A stretch of 58,671 bases of DNA from a virus, in IMG/VR virus record IMGVR_UViG_3300032323_001828, positions 1 through 58,671 of that record. One strand, written 5' to 3'. Positions within the stretch are counted from its first letter, which is position 1. Every line of letters begins with the position of its first letter. The position numbers were made by a program, and so were the translations under genes. Under the pieces are notes generated by a model. The model worked only from the letters and a program-made list of their open reading frames with translations, ran no database searches and was not told the DNA's origin. Positions 33,095 through 41,181 of the stretch are shown here, in pieces.

Positions 33095-33508
33095 TTAGGT
33101 TGCTACGGATGCCAAGTTTGTAAACGTTGCAGTACCGGTAACGTTGGCTGTTGGAACACCAATAGCGGCATTGGCTGTTTGAACAGCAGCAACGAATGTG
33201 GCTGTGTTAGCAAATGCGCCTGTTGGGTAAATTGCAAAGTTCATAACAGCTGGGTTGGAACCAACTTGGAAAATTGCTACTGTGCATTCTTGTTGAACAG
33301 CTTGGATTACGTTAGCAACGTAACCGTTAACGCCGCCTTGTGTAGCAACACTAGCGTTGGCTGTAACGCTGAAAAAGTCTAACTTGGGACCTGCAAAATT
33401 TGTAGGACCTTGAGCAGCAATGTTTGCTGTTTGTGCAATTGGCCCGTTGAGGACGTCTGTTGCAAATACTGGTTGTGAACCACCAGAAACTTTAGTAATA
33501 AATGCCAT
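33095..33508 (-). CDS. abundant virion structural protein candidate
   Basis: A 137-aa Ala/Val/Thr/Asn-rich protein with few charges, beginning MAFITKVSGGSQPVFATDVL. It has an exact TATAAATA promoter, ribosome site TTAAGGAGATTTATC and its own strong terminator. That is the arrangement expected of a highly expressed capsid-decoration or tail-type protein. No family can be named from sequence alone. Confidence 0.75.
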   Translation of the reverse strand: MAFITKVSGGSQPVFATDVLNGPIAQTANIAAQGPTNFAGPKLDFFSVTANASVATQGGVNGYVANVIQAVQQECTVAIFQVGSNPAVMNFAIYPTGAFANTATFVAAVQTANAAIGVPTANVTGTATFTNLASVAT

Positions 33509-33548
33509 GATAAATCTCCTTAATATATGACCGCAATGGGTCTACTTT

Positions 33549-33556
33549 TATTTATA
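33549..33556 (-). promoter_or_regulatory. T4-type late promoter TATAAATA
   Basis: Exact octamer on the minus strand, 40 bases before the ATG of the 33095..33508 gene. Confidence 0.8.
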
Positions 33557-33577
33557 CCGTTTGGACAAAATTAACGG

Positions 33578-35443
33578 TTAGGAGATCAATTCTGGGTTGT
33601 TTAGAGCACGATTTCCGGCACTGAATCCAAATCTGTTGACCAGTTTGGCGCGACCTGCGTCGGTGGCCAGGACCCAGCCTTCTTGTCCGGGCTGTTGCCG
33701 ATCCAACTGAGCCAGCAAATCTGATTTCAAGTCGTGCATGCCCAAAAACGCTGTAAAGGCTGCAACAATTCCGTCGGTGTTGGATCTAGGACTTTGTAGG
33801 TATTCCACTATGTTGGCAAATTTTCTTGGTGTTACATTGGTGCGTAGCCAGGTACCAAAGCCGGGCAAAAGATCAGTGTAGTCAGTGGTTATTCTAGAAT
33901 TTATGTAGCGTTTACAAAGCTGTGGCAGGTCTGTAATACCTGCAGCACGCAGGTCGGCTGGATTGAACAGACCGTCAATTGCCGCACCTTTGGCACGCAC
34001 CAACTGTGCCAGTTCCTTGCTGAGTTTGGCATTGGGCACAATATTTTTGATGTCATTTACACTGGGTTCTACCAACAACAGACCCGGTACAGGTTCTAAT
34101 CTCACAGACTTGATGGCTTCTGCTGGTGCACCTGGTTCTGCATAACGAGTGTGTACTGCTACTCCTACTTCGCTGGAGCCAATACGCTGACCCAACTTGC
34201 TGGCCGCTGGAATCTTATATTCTACAAAGTTTGGCTGGAACACATAGGCACCACTCACTTCGGGCGGCGTTTCAGTGTACAACAGGTCTCCTAGGATATA
34301 CCCGCGAAAGTTTTCTGGTGTGGCCGCTCTCAACATGGGAAACAACTTGCTGTAGATTCCGATCAGTTCGCCGCGCTCGCCGCCACGTTGACGCATGATT
34401 CGAGCAATCTGTTCTGGAGACGTGGCCAAGCCGTCATAGCCTTTTGCAGTGAATCCAGACTTGTCAGTGAGTACAAACTCTCCTGTGGGCTTGCGACCAA
34501 ATATAATAGCGGGCTTTCCGTCCCATTTGACTGTGACTGTTCGTGCAGTGTTTTCGGCGGCCTGGGCAATTATGGCCAGAGCTTCTCGAATTCCTTGGCT
34601 GCCACGTTCAAACACTAGATCTTCAAGATGTTCAATTCTAGGATTGGCCGCTTCCATGATAGGTACCATGCCTTGGTTTACAATGCGGTCTCTTAGCCGA
34701 GCAAGAAAATTAACATCGGTAACTGGGGTGTACAATTGGGCACTTTCCAGGAACGGCAGGCCTTCGCGTTCCATGTGCTGTTTAAAGTCTGCCAGTTTGG
34801 CTTCACGTTTGGGATCTGTGCTCAAGGCCTGTAGTATCGTTTCTACACTGGCAAGATCTTGACGTGTAGCTGTTCGGTTTAATAATAGTTTAGCCACAGC
34901 ATCTGGATTGTCAGTGATGATTTCATTAGTGGTACGATCAGCAATGCCACTAACTTGGTTTAATTTATATCCCATGCTTTTGGCAATTGAATTCATCAAC
35001 ACATTACGCTCACGACCTTTGTACTTTGAATCTAAAGGCATGGCACCAAGCACAAACTTTGACCAAGGCACATTGTTGAGAAACATAAAGTCGGTCTGCA
35101 CGTAGCCAAGGTCTGGTCGACCATTGATGGGTGTTTTGAAATGCACAGCAGTGCCTGACTTGCGCACCCAATCAGCTGGCTTGAAGCCTTGGCTCTCGGC
35201 CCAACGACCAAGTTGTGCTGTCATTTGTTCTTTGCTTACTACGGCACTGTCTACTGCAATGTCCAGATCGCCCGACGTGTCTCGAATACCGGTTGATCCA
35301 AGTGTGTTGTTTTGTAAGTCTAATCCGGGTACTAGTTCTTCCAACCAGGCCAGAGTGCTTTTTACATCTGTTTGATTGATGCGTTGGGTTTCGGCCCGAC
35401 CATTGGCATCTTTGAATACGTTGCCGCCTTCGTTGAGTTGCAT
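33578..35443 (-). CDS. nucleotidyltransferase-like plus ligase-like (KxDG) fusion protein
   Basis: A 621-aa protein with two nucleotidyl-transfer folds by motif. The N-terminus (about 25-130) has LGSTGIRDTSGDLDIAVD: a GS motif (49-50), D59-x-D61 and a later strand Asp, D118 (YVQTDFMF). These are the three acidic residues of polymerase-beta-type nucleotidyltransferases. From about residue 270 a second domain has TVKWDGKPAIIFGR, matching covalent-nucleotidyltransferase motif I (K306-x-D-G), then ILGDLLYTE (motif III-like) and VEYKIP. Related KWDG proteins occur in T4-like cyanophages as uncharacterised proteins. RNA or DNA repair is possible. It lies among virion genes. Confidence 0.75.
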   Translation of the reverse strand: MQLNEGGNVFKDANGRAETQRINQTDVKSTLAWLEELVPGLDLQNNTLGSTGIRDTSGDLDIAVDSAVVSKEQMTAQLGRWAESQGFKPADWVRKSGTAVHFKTPINGRPDLGYVQTDFMFLNNVPWSKFVLGAMPLDSKYKGRERNVLMNSIAKSMGYKLNQVSGIADRTTNEIITDNPDAVAKLLLNRTATRQDLASVETILQALSTDPKREAKLADFKQHMEREGLPFLESAQLYTPVTDVNFLARLRDRIVNQGMVPIMEAANPRIEHLEDLVFERGSQGIREALAIIAQAAENTARTVTVKWDGKPAIIFGRKPTGEFVLTDKSGFTAKGYDGLATSPEQIARIMRQRGGERGELIGIYSKLFPMLRAATPENFRGYILGDLLYTETPPEVSGAYVFQPNFVEYKIPAASKLGQRIGSSEVGVAVHTRYAEPGAPAEAIKSVRLEPVPGLLLVEPSVNDIKNIVPNAKLSKELAQLVRAKGAAIDGLFNPADLRAAGITDLPQLCKRYINSRITTDYTDLLPGFGTWLRTNVTPRKFANIVEYLQSPRSNTDGIVAAFTAFLGMHDLKSDLLAQLDRQQPGQEGWVLATDAGRAKLVNRFGFSAGNRALNNPELIS

Positions 35444-36090
35444 TATCCGCCCTGTGCCAGAGCCAGTTGTTGGTCAAGGAAGTCCTGAGTGGGCCCATCA
35501 AGCACACGTCCAGTCTTTTGATTGGCCCATTCGCCTTGATCATTCTGCGCATAAACAACATTTCTAAATTCGATCACAGCCGGCTGGGTGCTGATGATTT
35601 TTACACCGTCGGCATCAATGCGTTGTTGACTGGCAGCGGCCTGTTGAACCAGTTTGGGGAACAGTTGTGTGACCTGTTGCGGATTGTCCGATGCTGTAAT
35701 TATTTGATCCATAATGGCGCGAATTTCTTGCTGGTTGATCGCAGAATTGAGTCGTTGTCCCGACAGTAGATTTTTTTGCACAAATGCTTCAAGTGCTTGT
35801 TTATATAGAGTGGAATATCTTTGTGGGTCGGGTGTCGCGGCTTTAAGTGTTTCAGCATAGGCATTCCATGCTCGAGCAGCCTTGGCAGATATCTGTCCTA
35901 TGCCAGAAGTGCCGGCGGCGGTTTGATATGCGCCCTTGACCGCTCGAAAAGGACTGGCCACAGCCGAGCCAGCACGTCCTAATGCGGCCACACCACTGCC
36001 AACTGCGCCAGCTGCTTTTTTGGCCAGATCCAGAAGACCTTCGTCCACTTGGCTATTTTTCTTTCGTTGAGTTATTTCATGAATTTGCAT
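35443..36090 (-). CDS. virion-associated protein, 215 aa
   Basis: It starts MQIHEITQRKKNSQVDEGLL, a leader also typical of T4-like marine phage structural-region proteins. An Ala/Gly-rich amphipathic helix (LAKKAAGAVGSGVAALGRAG), a helical middle and a C-terminal domain follow (EFRNVVYAQNDQGEWANQ). The TAATG overlap couples it to the fusion protein downstream. Function is unknown. Confidence 0.65.
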   Translation of the reverse strand: MQIHEITQRKKNSQVDEGLLDLAKKAAGAVGSGVAALGRAGSAVASPFRAVKGAYQTAAGTSGIGQISAKAARAWNAYAETLKAATPDPQRYSTLYKQALEAFVQKNLLSGQRLNSAINQQEIRAIMDQIITASDNPQQVTQLFPKLVQQAAASQQRIDADGVKIISTQPAVIEFRNVVYAQNDQGEWANQKTGRVLDGPTQDFLDQQLALAQGG

Positions 36091-36325
36091 CGGTGCGTCT
36101 CACTGTTCGGGTAAATTTGCCTGGATCACGCTGATTGATAGCGTTCAGCAATTTGCGCTGTAGGTTCTGTGCATCTTCAGTGCTGTAACTTGAGTCAATC
36201 TGCTCCAACAGGCGAATGGCACTGGCAATAATGTTGGTAGCCCGGGTCTCAATCACATGGCGTTGATCGCGCTCGATGTACATTGAGTCTAGTTCTTCTA
36301 GTAAACTTCTAGTCTTTTTTTGCAT
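36077..36325 (-). CDS. conserved T4-like phage protein, 82 aa
   Basis: The opening RSLLEELDSMYIERDQRHVI and then NIIASAIRLLEQI are near-signature for a small protein conserved in T4-like cyanophages. Helical. It overlaps the next gene by 14 bases; the promoter at 36357-36385 lies just upstream. Function is unknown. Confidence 0.75.
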   Translation of the reverse strand: MQKKTRSLLEELDSMYIERDQRHVIETRATNIIASAIRLLEQIDSSYSTEDAQNLQRKLLNAINQRDPGKFTRTVRRTDANS

Positions 36326-36356
36326 AATAGTCCAGGACCTTTTTATTATTTATTCT

Positions 36357-36385
36357 ATTATAGCATACATTGTCCTTAAATACAA
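36357..36385 (-). promoter_or_regulatory. sigma70-like promoter for 36325..33578 genes
   Basis: Minus-strand TTGTAT (36380..36385), 17 bases, TATAAT (36357..36362), extended -10 TGC. It overlaps the start region of the divergent radical SAM gene at 36387. Confidence 0.6.
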
Positions 36386-36386
36386 G

Positions 36387-37421
36387 ATGGATACATTTTG
36401 CGTTTTGCCCTGGTATAGTTTAGAATTACCGAGTAATTCGCCATGTTGCTTGTTACCAAAAAACACCAATGTTGAGCAATTAAAACAGGACCTGCTGGCT
36501 GGAATCAAGTCCGACAGTTGTAAAAAATGTTGGTTCATTGAGGAAACTGGCAATATGAGTCGCCGGCAACTGGAAAATCAATTTTTAGACCACAAACTAA
36601 ATTGTGATTTAAGTAAAATACAGAAAGATTGCGTAGATAATAAAAACAAGACGTTGTTGTATCAGTTGACTACTAGCAATCTTTGTAATCAGGCCTGTGT
36701 ATCGTGCGGTAGTGGTGCCTCTTCAAAATGGGCAGAACTTAATAGAAAAAATAATCTACACTATGTCAAACACAAACAGTTGGACATTGGCTCTTTCGAT
36801 ATTGACTATGCGCAAATGCAACGACTTTCATTGCTAGGAGGGGAACCTTTGTTTGACCCTCAAACCTATGACATTTTACAAAATCTAGTAGATCACAACA
36901 ACACCGGCTGTTTTGTAACTCTGGTAACCAACGGCAGTATCCAGTTAAATTCATTGCAGGTTGATTTATTGAAGAAATTTACAGATTTAAATATTTGTAT
37001 CAGCATCGATGGCATCGAGTCTGCATTTGAATATCTGCGTTGGCCTGGTAATTGGAAAAACTTAATAAACAACTTAAATCATTATCAAGAAATAACTTCA
37101 AATATCAGTATAAGCTATACTATTAGTTCCCTCAATACATTGTACTATGATCAAACCACTGAGTGGTTTAATAAAAATAATTTAAGGTACAATCATAACA
37201 TAGTTGAATTTCCAAACTGGCTTTCAGTTAAAAATATGCCAATTGAGTTTAAAGAATTATTGAAAAATCATAGATTTTTCAAAGATCATTGTGTTGTTAA
37301 TGGACAGGAAAATTCATTGTCAGACTTAAGAAATCATGTTCTTCAGCAAGATAAACTCAAAAAAATTTCAATTCAAGACTACATGCCAGCGGTAGCTAAA
37401 TTGATTTTTGATACTGTATAA
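36387..37421 (+). CDS. radical SAM protein, twitch type (copy 1)
   Basis: A 344-aa radical SAM enzyme starting at ATG 36387 (MDTFCVLPWYSLELPSNSPC). An N-terminal Cys-bearing region (C5, CC, then C-x-x-C) precedes the [4Fe-4S] motif SNLCNQACVSCG (CxxxCxxC). SLLGGEPLF follows (GGE SAM-binding motif), then VTNGS and a conserved C-terminal DYMPAVAKLIF. It should cleave SAM to a 5'-deoxyadenosyl radical; the substrate is unknown. It converges with copy 2, overlapping it by 26 bases. It is A+T-rich relative to replication genes. A longer in-frame ORF upstream overlaps the 36325 gene and is unlikely. Confidence 0.85.
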   Translation: MDTFCVLPWYSLELPSNSPCCLLPKNTNVEQLKQDLLAGIKSDSCKKCWFIEETGNMSRRQLENQFLDHKLNCDLSKIQKDCVDNKNKTLLYQLTTSNLCNQACVSCGSGASSKWAELNRKNNLHYVKHKQLDIGSFDIDYAQMQRLSLLGGEPLFDPQTYDILQNLVDHNNTGCFVTLVTNGSIQLNSLQVDLLKKFTDLNICISIDGIESAFEYLRWPGNWKNLINNLNHYQEITSNISISYTISSLNTLYYDQTTEWFNKNNLRYNHNIVEFPNWLSVKNMPIEFKELLKNHRFFKDHCVVNGQENSLSDLRNHVLQQDKLKKISIQDYMPAVAKLIFDTV

Positions 37422-38511
37422 ACTTTGCCACTGCGGGGAAAACTTCTGACAGATCAAGTGCGCGACGATGATCATTGTTTTGAATAGTCTCGATTATTTG
37501 GGGTAAATTTTCCACTGCTGTACCCAGATTTGAAAAATTTTGTATCCAAGGCTGGCAATAGTTGTTTATACTTTGTAACTCTTGTATCATGTCAGCAGGC
37601 ATAGATTCTAATCCATAAATGCCAAATGCTTGATGGACATAAATTTCTATAGCATCTCCAAATTTTGAATGTGTAAAATTATTGCGGTGCCATTCAAACA
37701 CTGAATTTAAATCAAGTACATTTAAAATACTTGCAGTCACAGTCATTGATAACATACTGTTATGAGGTAAGTTATTCTTCCACCAAAACAGATTTTGTTC
37801 AACATCTGCCCATTTACCAGGATATCTTAGATAATCAAATTGATTACCAATGGCATCCACGCTAAAACTAATTCTGGCAAACTTAAATCTTTCAATCAGT
37901 TGTCGGGTGTCATTATCAATGATTTGGGTTCCATTGGTATTATACATTAATTTAACCAAGGATGTGTCCACTCGAGTCGCTATAAATTCTAATATTTTTT
38001 TGTGTGTCAAGGTAAGAAATGGTTCTCCTCCCCAAAATCTAATTTCTTTAAGTTGAGAAAAATCCAATTGTTCTAAATAATCTTTAATAAATTGATCTAA
38101 ATTAGGACGTACATCTACTCCTTTGATTTTCAGTTCATTTCTCCAGGTTGTACTCAACTCTGGGCCGCAGGTAACGCAAGCTAGATTACAAGTGTAGTCA
38201 ATGTTGATATCAAGATATTGCAAACTTGGAGTGTATGTGACAGTGCCATGTGTTTCCAAATACCCTAGCCGCATGCTTTTTTTAGAAGCTTGTTCCTGAC
38301 TCATACAGTCGTGACAGTGCTTAGATGGCAACACATCAGTTGCGTTGATATCTCTAAGAGATTGTATATCACTGTGATAGAAATCAACTTGTCCACTGCT
38401 GCGAATTGTACTATTTTTTGCCCAGCAACATACACTATAGTCAATGCTATTTTTTGTAATATTAGATAAAGTCAATCCGTGGTATATTCGCGGACAATAA
38501 AAATTACTCAT
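37396..38511 (-). CDS. radical SAM protein, twitch type (copy 2)
   Basis: A 371-aa homologue of copy 1. The N-terminal CPRI...SVCCWA and KHCHDC Cys pairs precede the cluster motif CNLACVTC, FWGGEPFLT and a YNTNG motif. The C-terminus SEVFPAVAKFIQYQ matches that of copy 1. Its ATG overlaps a TGA that ends a relic of the helicase 3' end (38512..38583), showing that this gene once followed the helicase directly. The substrate is unknown. Confidence 0.87.
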   Translation of the reverse strand: MSNFYCPRIYHGLTLSNITKNSIDYSVCCWAKNSTIRSSGQVDFYHSDIQSLRDINATDVLPSKHCHDCMSQEQASKKSMRLGYLETHGTVTYTPSLQYLDINIDYTCNLACVTCGPELSTTWRNELKIKGVDVRPNLDQFIKDYLEQLDFSQLKEIRFWGGEPFLTLTHKKILEFIATRVDTSLVKLMYNTNGTQIIDNDTRQLIERFKFARISFSVDAIGNQFDYLRYPGKWADVEQNLFWWKNNLPHNSMLSMTVTASILNVLDLNSVFEWHRNNFTHSKFGDAIEIYVHQAFGIYGLESMPADMIQELQSINNYCQPWIQNFSNLGTAVENLPQIIETIQNNDHRRALDLSEVFPAVAKFIQYQKSI

Positions 38512-38583
38512 TGAACATTATTTTTAATTGAACCTAACAATTGTTTTAGCTTGGCACTTTGCACATCGGCTGTTATTTTCCAT
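38512..38583 (-). pseudogene. relic of a helicase 3' end
   Basis: Read on the minus strand this encodes KITADVQSAKLKQLLGSIKN then NVQ and TGA, matching the C-terminus of the intact helicase (KVIADVQSAKLKQLLGKIKT). 24 bases are identical to 39805..39828, with several synonymous changes around them. The TGA overlaps the ATG of radical SAM copy 2 (ATGA). Confidence 0.85.
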
Positions 38584-38742
38584 ACGCTTATGGAATTGGA
38601 TTTGGTTTTTGCGATGATCTACTGTAGCCGAGTCAAGGTGCACTGATCCCTTGACCAAGCCACAAGGAAATACTCTGATGCCCACTTTTCCTCTGCTGAA
38701 TGAATAACCGTTTGAAAGATATCTACAAAAACTATTGGGCAT
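38524..38742 (-). pseudogene. truncated radical SAM N-terminus fused out of frame to the helicase relic
   Basis: A 72-codon ORF beginning MPNSFCRYLSNGYSFSRGKV. Its first 55 residues resemble the N-terminal Cys region of radical SAM copy 2 (M-x-N-x-x-C, then PC about 20 residues later). The last 17 residues are the helicase 3' end read in another frame, so the C-x-x-C there is accidental. No CxxxCxxC or SAM site remains. It may be expressed but is best read as a broken paralogue at a recombination joint. Confidence 0.65.
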
Positions 38743-39770
38743 TATTTTGCTCCTGGATATCTAAAATGATTTATCAACTCTAGCATGATTTGTTGTAGAT
38801 CAATTGGTAATGTAGCAATTTGCTCATCAACATACTGTCCCAGTCTATTGTTCAGCAAAAGTTCACGGTTTTTCAATAGACGTTGTTTATTTTGAAGTCT
38901 GAGTTCACGCAATTGGTCTATGTCGGACAATAAATGCAAATTGTTAGCAAAGGCATAGTAACATCGTTCTATCAAGGTATCATATGATTGATAACTGTGA
39001 TCAATAATGTCGTCAAATGTGTCAAACCCAATGTCAGCCCATTCCTTGGCCTGTTCATACCCACCCACCCATATAGGAAAAGTCAGCCCTAGAACTGCAT
39101 AAATGGTTTTTTCTGTAAAAATGCTGACCTTTTCTGTTCTTGCGCTTTCAGTTATCAGAGAGACTGCCGAATGTGAAAACATTTTGTCTAGTCCATTCTT
39201 CCAGGTCCATGCATTGCCGCCGTAACGACTAAAGGCACTATTCTCCACCATCTGATTCACATGGTCAACCCATCGTTTTGGCACCTGGATCGCTTGCAAG
39301 ATAAAAGATCTGGATGCGCTATCCAATGGTGACTTCGGGCCCAGATCATTCAACTCGTTTATCACATGACTCATGTTAAAAGTTGGATCTACAGCACTCC
39401 AGGTATAATCAAAGTCCGTGAGTTGGAAAAGTTCAACCAGTTTGATGCATAAAAATCTGTTGATTTGTTTTTTATTGATCATGAAATTAAAGGCAAAATC
39501 GGTGTTTATCTTTTCATTCCAACACAGATCTTTTGTAATGAATTTCACTTGTTGCTCAAGCCACAATGGCAGTCCAATGATTTCAACTCCGTTGTATTCT
39601 GTTTTGATATAATGGTCACTTATAATACATCTTGGAGTGCCTTTTTCTAAAAGACGATCTAAAAAATTCTGATCAAATTGGTCATTGATATGTAAAACGT
39701 GTTGTTGAGAGAAAGAAGGAACATCTTCAAAAGTTGATCTAGCTTTTGGGTGGACGAGTAACTGATACAT
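38742..39770 (-). CDS. uncharacterised glycosyltransferase-like cargo protein
   Basis: A 342-aa protein. The C-terminal region SHSAVSLITESARTEKVSIF then TEKTIYAVLGLTFPIWVGGY and GFDTFDDIIDHSY resembles the nucleotide-sugar binding region of fucosyltransferase-like phage proteins (TEKx...P...GG.....GF.TF...). Its ATG overlaps the end of the helicase gene region and its stop overlaps the truncated radical SAM ORF. It lies between the intact helicase 3' end and its duplicate, so it was probably inserted as cargo. Function remains open. Confidence 0.6.
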   Translation of the reverse strand: MYQLLVHPKARSTFEDVPSFSQQHVLHINDQFDQNFLDRLLEKGTPRCIISDHYIKTEYNGVEIIGLPLWLEQQVKFITKDLCWNEKINTDFAFNFMINKKQINRFLCIKLVELFQLTDFDYTWSAVDPTFNMSHVINELNDLGPKSPLDSASRSFILQAIQVPKRWVDHVNQMVENSAFSRYGGNAWTWKNGLDKMFSHSAVSLITESARTEKVSIFTEKTIYAVLGLTFPIWVGGYEQAKEWADIGFDTFDDIIDHSYQSYDTLIERCYYAFANNLHLLSDIDQLRELRLQNKQRLLKNRELLLNNRLGQYVDEQIATLPIDLQQIMLELINHFRYPGAK

Positions 39771-41177
39771 TTAATTTGTCTTTATTTTGCCCAACAACTG
39801 TTTGAGCTTGGCACTTTGCACATCGGCTATGACTTTGCCAGACTCAATGACTTCTTCTTGTGCAGAATCTGCCGCCAAGGCCAGTCGACTTTGTGTTTTG
39901 ATACTGTTCAAGATATCAGGTTTACGGAACGCATTAACTGGTCCAGCTTCTTCGCCTGGATCAGTAATACGCATGGTTTCAATATTGTAGTCCAAGTCAA
40001 TCTTTTGCCCTACACCTGTACTGCTACGCGACTTCATACACTGTATTTGATACTTGCCACGCTCACGCATAGCACGACTTGTAAAGATACCAAACACGTT
40101 GTCTGCTGTGTTAATCTTACTGATACCACCCGAAATATGACTATGATCAAATTCAATTTCTTCCACTGCACTTCGATTTAACTGACTTGCTGTCACAAAC
40201 AACACATTAAGTTCTTTGGCCAAATTACGCAGTTCTTCACTAACATACTTGTCTTTGACAAACAAATCATTGGGACTGACCTTAGCACTGACTGGCATTA
40301 GTAAGTCCAAGTAGTCACACATGATAAAATCTACTCGAATGCCTGTTTGTACTTGCACTTCTTTGATGTAACTGCGAATGTCATTGATATTTGATTGTGC
40401 AGGCAATGCCTTGATACGATACTGCCCAGCTTTCTTGCTTACCAGTTTGACCTTGAGTTCGGTTTGATCAATGTCTTTACGAATTTCTTTTGTGCTCATA
40501 CCGGCCAACATGGCATCAGTACGCAACGCACACAGTTCTTCACTGAGTTCTAAACTGATATACACACCACTAAGTCCGGCCTGCAACCAACTCAAGGCTA
40601 TGTTCATCATGACCAAGCTCTTGCCCGATCCAGATCCACCAGCAAATATGTTTAGTTCGCCGCGACTGAATCCACCATACAAGATCTTGTCCATCTGTGG
40701 CCACCCGGTGCTCACTTGCCCACCGCTATTAAAATATTTGTCGATACGCAATCTAGGATCTGCCCAGTAATCTGTGCCCATGTCCTTGGTCAGACTGATC
40801 TGTACTGCATCCTTGATCAGTTTTTCTACTGGATCATACTCGCCTTTTTCCAGCAAGTCTGCACTCTTTAAGATTGCACGTTCTAGTTCTTGACGTCGAG
40901 TAAAGCCTTCAAACTCGGTCATGAACCATTCAAAGTGTCCGTCATTCAAGTCAGGAATATGTTTTAGTTCTACGCCAGTGGCTGCTCGAATTTGATCTGT
41001 GCCAGGCAATGTTTTGTATTCATTACTATGTGTGGCAATAAACTCGGCTACTGGGCGTAAACTTCTATCAAAGTTTTCTGGATTATAAATGTTCTGCACA
41101 CGCACATACGACTCTGCGTCTTGCAACATCATTTCTAAGAATAGTCGTTGGACCTCAAGCCCGTAGTCTTTTAACAA
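39771..41177 (-). CDS. replicative DNA helicase, DnaB/T4 gp41 family
   Basis: A 468-aa hexameric helicase that unwinds the replication fork with the primase. The RecA-like core starts STGWPQMDKILYGGFSRGEL with Walker A GGSGSGKS. FIMCDYLDLL (Walker B) and the DnaB-type TASQLNRSA motif follow. Length equals T4 gp41 (475 aa). The start appears to be TTG at 41177, with AAAGGAAACAAC as ribosome site supplied by the 3' end of the inserted radical SAM gene. The C-terminal codons are duplicated at 38512..38583. Confidence 0.94.
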   Translation of the reverse strand: MLKDYGLEVQRLFLEMMLQDAESYVRVQNIYNPENFDRSLRPVAEFIATHSNEYKTLPGTDQIRAATGVELKHIPDLNDGHFEWFMTEFEGFTRRQELERAILKSADLLEKGEYDPVEKLIKDAVQISLTKDMGTDYWADPRLRIDKYFNSGGQVSTGWPQMDKILYGGFSRGELNIFAGGSGSGKSLVMMNIALSWLQAGLSGVYISLELSEELCALRTDAMLAGMSTKEIRKDIDQTELKVKLVSKKAGQYRIKALPAQSNINDIRSYIKEVQVQTGIRVDFIMCDYLDLLMPVSAKVSPNDLFVKDKYVSEELRNLAKELNVLFVTASQLNRSAVEEIEFDHSHISGGISKINTADNVFGIFTSRAMRERGKYQIQCMKSRSSTGVGQKIDLDYNIETMRITDPGEEAGPVNAFRKPDILNSIKTQSRLALAADSAQEEVIESGKVIADVQSAKLKQLLGKIKTN

Positions 41178-41181
41178 GTTG
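41170..41181. repeat. 12-bp direct repeat flanking radical SAM copy 3 (other copy 42303..42314)
   Basis: The plus-strand sequence TTTAACAAGTTG occurs here at the helicase start and again at 42303..42314 at the primase end. On the minus strand it reads CAACTTGTTAAA and contains the TTG start codon of the gene that follows in each case. Confidence 0.8.

Noticed and set aside
38524-38742. Possible Cys-containing precursor peptide for the neighbouring radical SAM enzymes (RiPP-like pair).
   Set aside because: Its C-terminal C-x-x-C is the helicase 3' end read in a different frame, and its N-terminus resembles a truncated radical SAM protein. It looks like a recombination remnant.
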